In this document: piece after piece, positions 60,105 through 64,000 of the stretch
Layout of the letters: every line of letters starts with the position of its first letter
How positions within the stretch are numbered: the first letter of the stretch is position 1
NCBI GenBank assembly: GCA_023213395.1
Contig: CM041465.1
Location: 104,043,741 to 104,107,740, forward strand
Direction: 5' to 3'
Length of the DNA: 64,000 nucleotides
Source of the DNA: Cycas panzhihuaensis
Lineage: Eukaryota > Cycadophyta
Notes under the pieces: model-generated
Databases searched by the model: none
What the model was told of the DNA's origin: nothing
The model's input: only the letters and a program-made list of their open reading frames with translations
Position numbers and translations under genes: made by a program

Positions 60105-61342
60105 TGGTATGATGGCGATCATGCGATATTTGACTCAAGAAGAATATCGCCAAGCCGCAGAAGAAGTCGTCGCGGTCCATGCCATTACTAGCAACACCTC
60201 TCGTGGACGGTGTTGTATAAGAGATCCTTCGATGGGATCCTCGTCAAGGCCGCCTCCCGACGAAGGCACTAAATACTCCGCGAGTGCCACCATGGCATTT
60301 GTGGGGCCACTTTAGGGGCCAATCCATAGCCCAAAGGATCCTCCGTGATGGGCTATCGCCGCCCTGTTCAAGGACGCCCACGCCATGCCTTAGATGCCGG
60401 GCGATGCCAAGAGCACGCCAACGCCTCTCACGCACCTTCCGAGGCATTAAGTACCCTAATGTGGTTTCCATGGCCTCTTTTCCTTAATGGTGGGTTTTAG
60501 ACCTCAATTTGGCGGCTATATCACCACCATCTCTCCGTGACAATATAAATACATCCTACCGAGTACTTTACTAAATGTAAGGGTGCAGGCGATCCCCCTC
60601 GGCTCCACTACCCCCTCGGCAAGACGATAGCCACCTTCGCCTACCGGAAGATATTATCTCGTCGTTTTGGAATTCGCATGTCCTAATTATGGATACTTGA
60701 ACTCCCTTTGTATTAAGGAAATGGACTAATCAGGCGAGGAAGTTCAAAATTTCACACAAGACATCGCCCTTTATACTCCCAAGCCAATGCAAGCAGATTG
60801 AGTCTTCAACAAAACGCCATTGGCATCTTGAAGAAAAACCATCGCTTCGGCCTCAAAGAGACCGGCATATCCAAATGCTTTTCCGGTTTATGGGCTTACC
60901 GCGACCTCTATCCTGACTCCGCCACCGGATGACCCTATTCTCGCTTAGTCTACTTGACCAAGCGATACCTGCTGGAACCGGAGGTCCCTTCTCTTCTGGC
61001 TCTTCTCAGGCCTCATTGATGAGGAGTTCACCGGCCAAAGCCTCGCCTCCTGCACCCCAGGCCTCGGATGAGAGGTGCTCAGCTGCTTATCAAGTGAACC
61101 TCGCCTCGGGAAAGCCCGCTTGCAAAGGACATACGATAAACACCTTCGGTGTCTGCCCTTAGTCCCAGGGGACCACGTCCTCAAATTAGAGTATCTCTCA
61201 TTTCATCGCTGTCACCTGGGCTCAAGTGGTAGGTCCCTTCGCTATTCTCGAGAGCCTCGAGACGATGCGATACAGATCGCCACCTTGAGGGCTTGAGTTT
61301 GAAAGCTGTCAACGGAAGTTCCTCAAGAAGTTCTATACGTGA
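60105..61342 (+). pseudogene. pol: Integrase of element I, heavily frameshifted
   Basis: DNA-level alignment to 2180-3431 of A is continuous. Fragments include RYLTQEEYRQAAEEVV, the zinc region around 60280-60420 and the C-terminal GDHVLKLEYLS and FLKKFY before TGA at 61340-61342. No frame stays open for more than about 80 codons. Small gaps relative to A occur roughly every 50-100 nt. Because the surrounding CpG content is preserved, the pattern is unlike the substitution decay of A, B and C. Confidence 0.78.
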
Positions 61343-61985
61343 TTTCCTACCATGTTCGAAATGAGTTTAAACTACCATTTTAATTGTCACCATTCTTCCC
61401 AACCCCGGTAGAATGGCAATTTAAGATGGGTTTTCGCCCAATTCTCCCAAGGAACTCCACGCCTCGTCTTTGGGAACCTTTTGTCTTCCTATTTGGGTAT
61501 ATCCCTCAACTAGGGCGACGCTTTATGGAGTATCACCGTTACTCCCTTTTTGCGCTTTGTCGCTTCCTTCTCGCGATGGTCTGGGCTTATGCTCCTGCAG
61601 GGATGTGCATAGTCGCCTCTATTCTTCTAACCTCCACACCTCTCGATCACCTCTCTCGTCACTTGGGTGGATGTGTAGTTCTCATAGACATATGGCCATA
61701 CACGTAAGGAACGTCAGATATTTACATAAAAACTTCCATAACAAAATATATACATTTACACAAATACATATTTACATTTACAATAATAAAATATTCATTA
61801 ATAAAAGTAAATCATACATGCTATCTCTATCATACATGATACACGCCATTTCATGTCAAAAGTGGGGTTCCGATCACCCCATGTGTATATATATATCGAA
61901 AATGTCATAGTACATCGTGTATATGGGAAGCCGAGATCCTCGGGCAGGGAGGCCAACCATGTGAGCTTCACGTATGACCGAGGCC
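61343..61985. other. Spacer between integrase and antisense gene (element I)
   Basis: Equivalent of 3432-4044. Contains the conserved CAAAAGTGGGGTTCC block at about 61857-61871. No gene seen. Confidence 0.5.
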
Positions 61986-63911
61986 CGTATTTTCCGGGCC
62001 AAAATCATACATATATGTGTGTCCCCGGTTCACCGCCGTCTGCACTTAGGGGTCCCGCCTCCCACTGTGATCCCTCTCCTGGGACCATCCTCGCGAGGCT
62101 CCCTCCCTGCCTCCGTGGAGCCGGCCGCCTGCTTTCCTCATCCCGAGGCCGCCTCGGGTCGAGCTGTGTGGTGTGTGTGTGTCCCGGCCTCAGCCTGACC
62201 TCGAGACCATCCGGGCCACCACCGTCGAGGACCCGGATGTGGTCCCTCCGCCGGAGTCCCTCCTCGATCGCCCCTAGCCCTATCTCGACGCCTAAGGCGC
62301 CTTCTAGGACCGCCAGCGGTAGTGTCGGTCCTCGTATCCTCCTCGCCCACTCCTGCCTTCGAGGTTCGGTCCGCCCTCACAGCTACATCTCGCCGCCGGG
62401 CTCACGCCGAGTTTCCGCCGCACTGCCCCTCGAATGCTGTGTTCTAGGTCTCGCAACCTGGGAGCAAACCAGATTACCTGGGCCGGGCGAAGGCCAGATG
62501 TAGGCTCCTCACGACTGGTTCGCCCTCCGCTCGACGGGTGGTTGCCCCTCCGCCAGACCCGAGGGAACAACTCCCTCACCGCGCCTCGACCGCCTCTCGA
62601 ACCTCCGCTACACCGCCAATGCAACATGCCATGTGTCGCTGTGTATCCTCGATGCATATCATAAAATCAAATCAAAATCTATCCAGACAAGTCAAACAAC
62701 CATGAAACAAAGGTTCACCCTCCGGCCATGGTCAGGCCGATCCTCGCCGGTGATATCTCCTCTCCCTGCTCCCCAGCACTAGCCGCCGCAGGCTCATATC
62801 CTCCAGATATCCTCCGTCAGTTTCGTCTCCTGTAAGTAGGACCGCTCGACGCCTCCGGATCTCCTATGATCCCGGAGTCACCGCCCCAGAATACCGCCTC
62901 TTAGCCCCGATGGGCCCGCTCTCCGTAGCGTGCCTCTGATGTCCTCGACGCTCCCCGATGATCGACGCACCGCCTCTCACGGTCGCGATAAGCGCCCCAT
63001 CTCCCCATCATCACCGCCATCGCCCATCGCTTGCCATCGCTGCCACTGCCTCTCGAGAAGCCCCCGCCTCCCCGCTGGTCATCACCGCCCACCTCATCAA
63101 GCCTGTAGGGTTCCGCCACGAGTTCCGCGAGTGAGGGAGCTCAGTGACCGCGGTCACCGACCGGGCTAACATGCGCGCGGGCCTCGGGTCCTCCGCCCCT
63201 CAATCTGTCACTAATTGTGGGACCATCTGGGCCCACCTCACTATGGGGAATGGCCCTGGGCCGGGTGCCACCGCCAAGGATCAAACCAAAGACCGCAAAG
63301 AACGTGTCAGCACGAGAGTCCCTCCCCACCGACCCTCCCGATATGGTTCAGTTGGGCGACGAGGTTCGCCACAACCAGGTAGCCCTGGGCCCATCCTCCG
63401 CCTACCAGACCCCACAAGGTCATGGGCCCAACCCAACCTCCTGGGATCTTCCCTCAATTGCTTCCGGAGATCCCAATGTATCGCATAACAAAATGAGCTT
63501 CCTGCCGAGGAATCCCCGATGAGTAATCGGGCCCGAGGGGAGCTCCTCCGCCGCCACCTGCCTCCCTGAGGAACTGAGTCGCTTTCCCCTGTGCCGCCTC
63601 ATTGCTAGCAAATACCTCAAATTTCACCACGGGTTCCCTCGTCACGGCACTCTGTGGATCTCGCCTCGATATCCTCCCGGTATGGTGATGTCCCCTCATC
63701 TCGAGGCAGTGGAACACGTGCCTCCTCCCCGGCCCCAACATGACACTATGTCCACCGTGAGCCGATCCGGCTGCAAACCGGGGGTCTTCAGGCTCTTGTG
63801 GCCAGTCGTGTGACCCTTCTCAAGACCGTCCATCCCTCCTCCTGGCCGACATCTCCAAGTAGCTCAAGTGATGGCATGACATTCTCACAGCTATCCTACC
63901 ACGATAACTAC
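61986..63911 (-). pseudogene. Antisense extra gene of element I, exon 2 only
   Basis: On the minus strand the acceptor GGTTGCAG ends at 63912 and exon 2 begins GTAGTTATCGTGGT at 63911. This aligns with exon 2 starts in A (5953) and C (24421). The protein start VVIVV, then SCENV.PSL.L.EM-like sequence, matches the others after correcting for indels by eye. The C-terminal side (about 62140-62640) again has charged, Arg/Gly/Glu-rich sequence. Exon 1 would lie about 490 nt further, beyond or at the window edge, and cannot be seen. Broken by many indels. The 3' end is set by alignment to A and is approximate. Confidence 0.62.
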
Positions 63912-63912
63912 C

Positions 63913-64000
63913 TGCAACCGCCCAAAGTCATTGTAGTTATTCCCAAATATCACCCAGGCTCCTAGCTATTTGGTCGTATTGTCCTTTTGGTCTTGAGGGT
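63913..64000 (-). other. Intron of the antisense gene (I), cut by window end
   Basis: Follows the acceptor GGTTGCAG on the minus strand. No sequence similarity to the intron of A or C is apparent, as expected. Confidence 0.45.

Larger units (their letters stand above)
52136..64000 (+). mobile_element. Tat-like element I (3' end outside window)
   Basis: 5'-truncated LTR, primer site TGGCGACCATACTGGGGA, gag, protease, linker, RT, RNase H, integrase and the antisense gene in the same order as A. It is GC-richer and CpG-richer than the other copies. The coding frames are broken by many short indels, most densely between about 58.7 and 61.4 kb. The window ends inside or just beyond the antisense gene's intron, so it cannot be seen whether a second RNase H precedes the 3' LTR. 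Confidence 0.88.

Overview
The window looks like repeat-dominated nuclear DNA of a seed plant. It holds Ty3/gypsy elements of the Tat type (long LTRs, a tRNA-Arg-like primer site, an antisense extra gene) and several Ty1/copia elements primed by tRNA-Met. I see no host gene, rRNA, tRNA or CRISPR array. All coding sequence I can recognise belongs to LTR retrotransposons, and every copy is broken. Species cannot be named from the sequence.

Layout. (A) 1 to about 10531: 3' part of a Tat-like gypsy element on the + strand: PR-RT linker, RT, RNase H, integrase, then an antisense gene (aORF, minus strand), then a second RNase H of the archaeal/plant type in sense orientation, then a long 3' LTR. 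(B) about 10613-15500: a nearly full-length Tork/Tnt1-like copia element with two LTRs. (C) 15501-28504: a second Tat-like element with gag, protease, second-type RNase H and aORF but no RT or integrase. (D) 28687-31087: a 2.4 kb copia deletion derivative with a perfect TTAAT target-site duplication. 31088-34372: AT-rich DNA without recognisable genes. (J) about 34373-36000: minus-strand copia remnant. (F) about 36990-38641: plus-strand copia remnant whose 3' LTR is followed by an inverted LTR of the same family (39077-39310). (E) 39918 to about 52134: minus-strand LTR element, opened by gypsy-like element G (43149-51429, perfect CCTTA duplication), which is itself opened by copia element H (44034-48593). 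(I) about 52136-64000: a GC-richer Tat-like element with a 5'-truncated LTR, primer site, gag, PR, RT, RNase H, integrase and aORF, cut by the window end.

The most interesting object is the Tat-like family A/C/I. Its antisense gene appears to be spliced. A and C share a 24-nt first coding exon, a GT donor in the same sequence context and an intron of about 490 nt. A, C and I share an AG acceptor just before a conserved protein start. Upstream of this gene lies a region with TATA-like boxes pointing both ways; in A the sense side leads to the relocated second RNase H. Element C keeps gag, protease, this RNase H and the antisense gene but lacks RT and integrase.

Decay follows two styles. A, B, C and D carry stops and Asp-to-Asn changes explained by C-to-T/G-to-A transitions, as expected of methylated plant repeats. 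Element I keeps many CpG sites but is broken by frequent short indels, which could be biological or a sequence/assembly error. Several junctions run through long AT microsatellites and should be treated with care.
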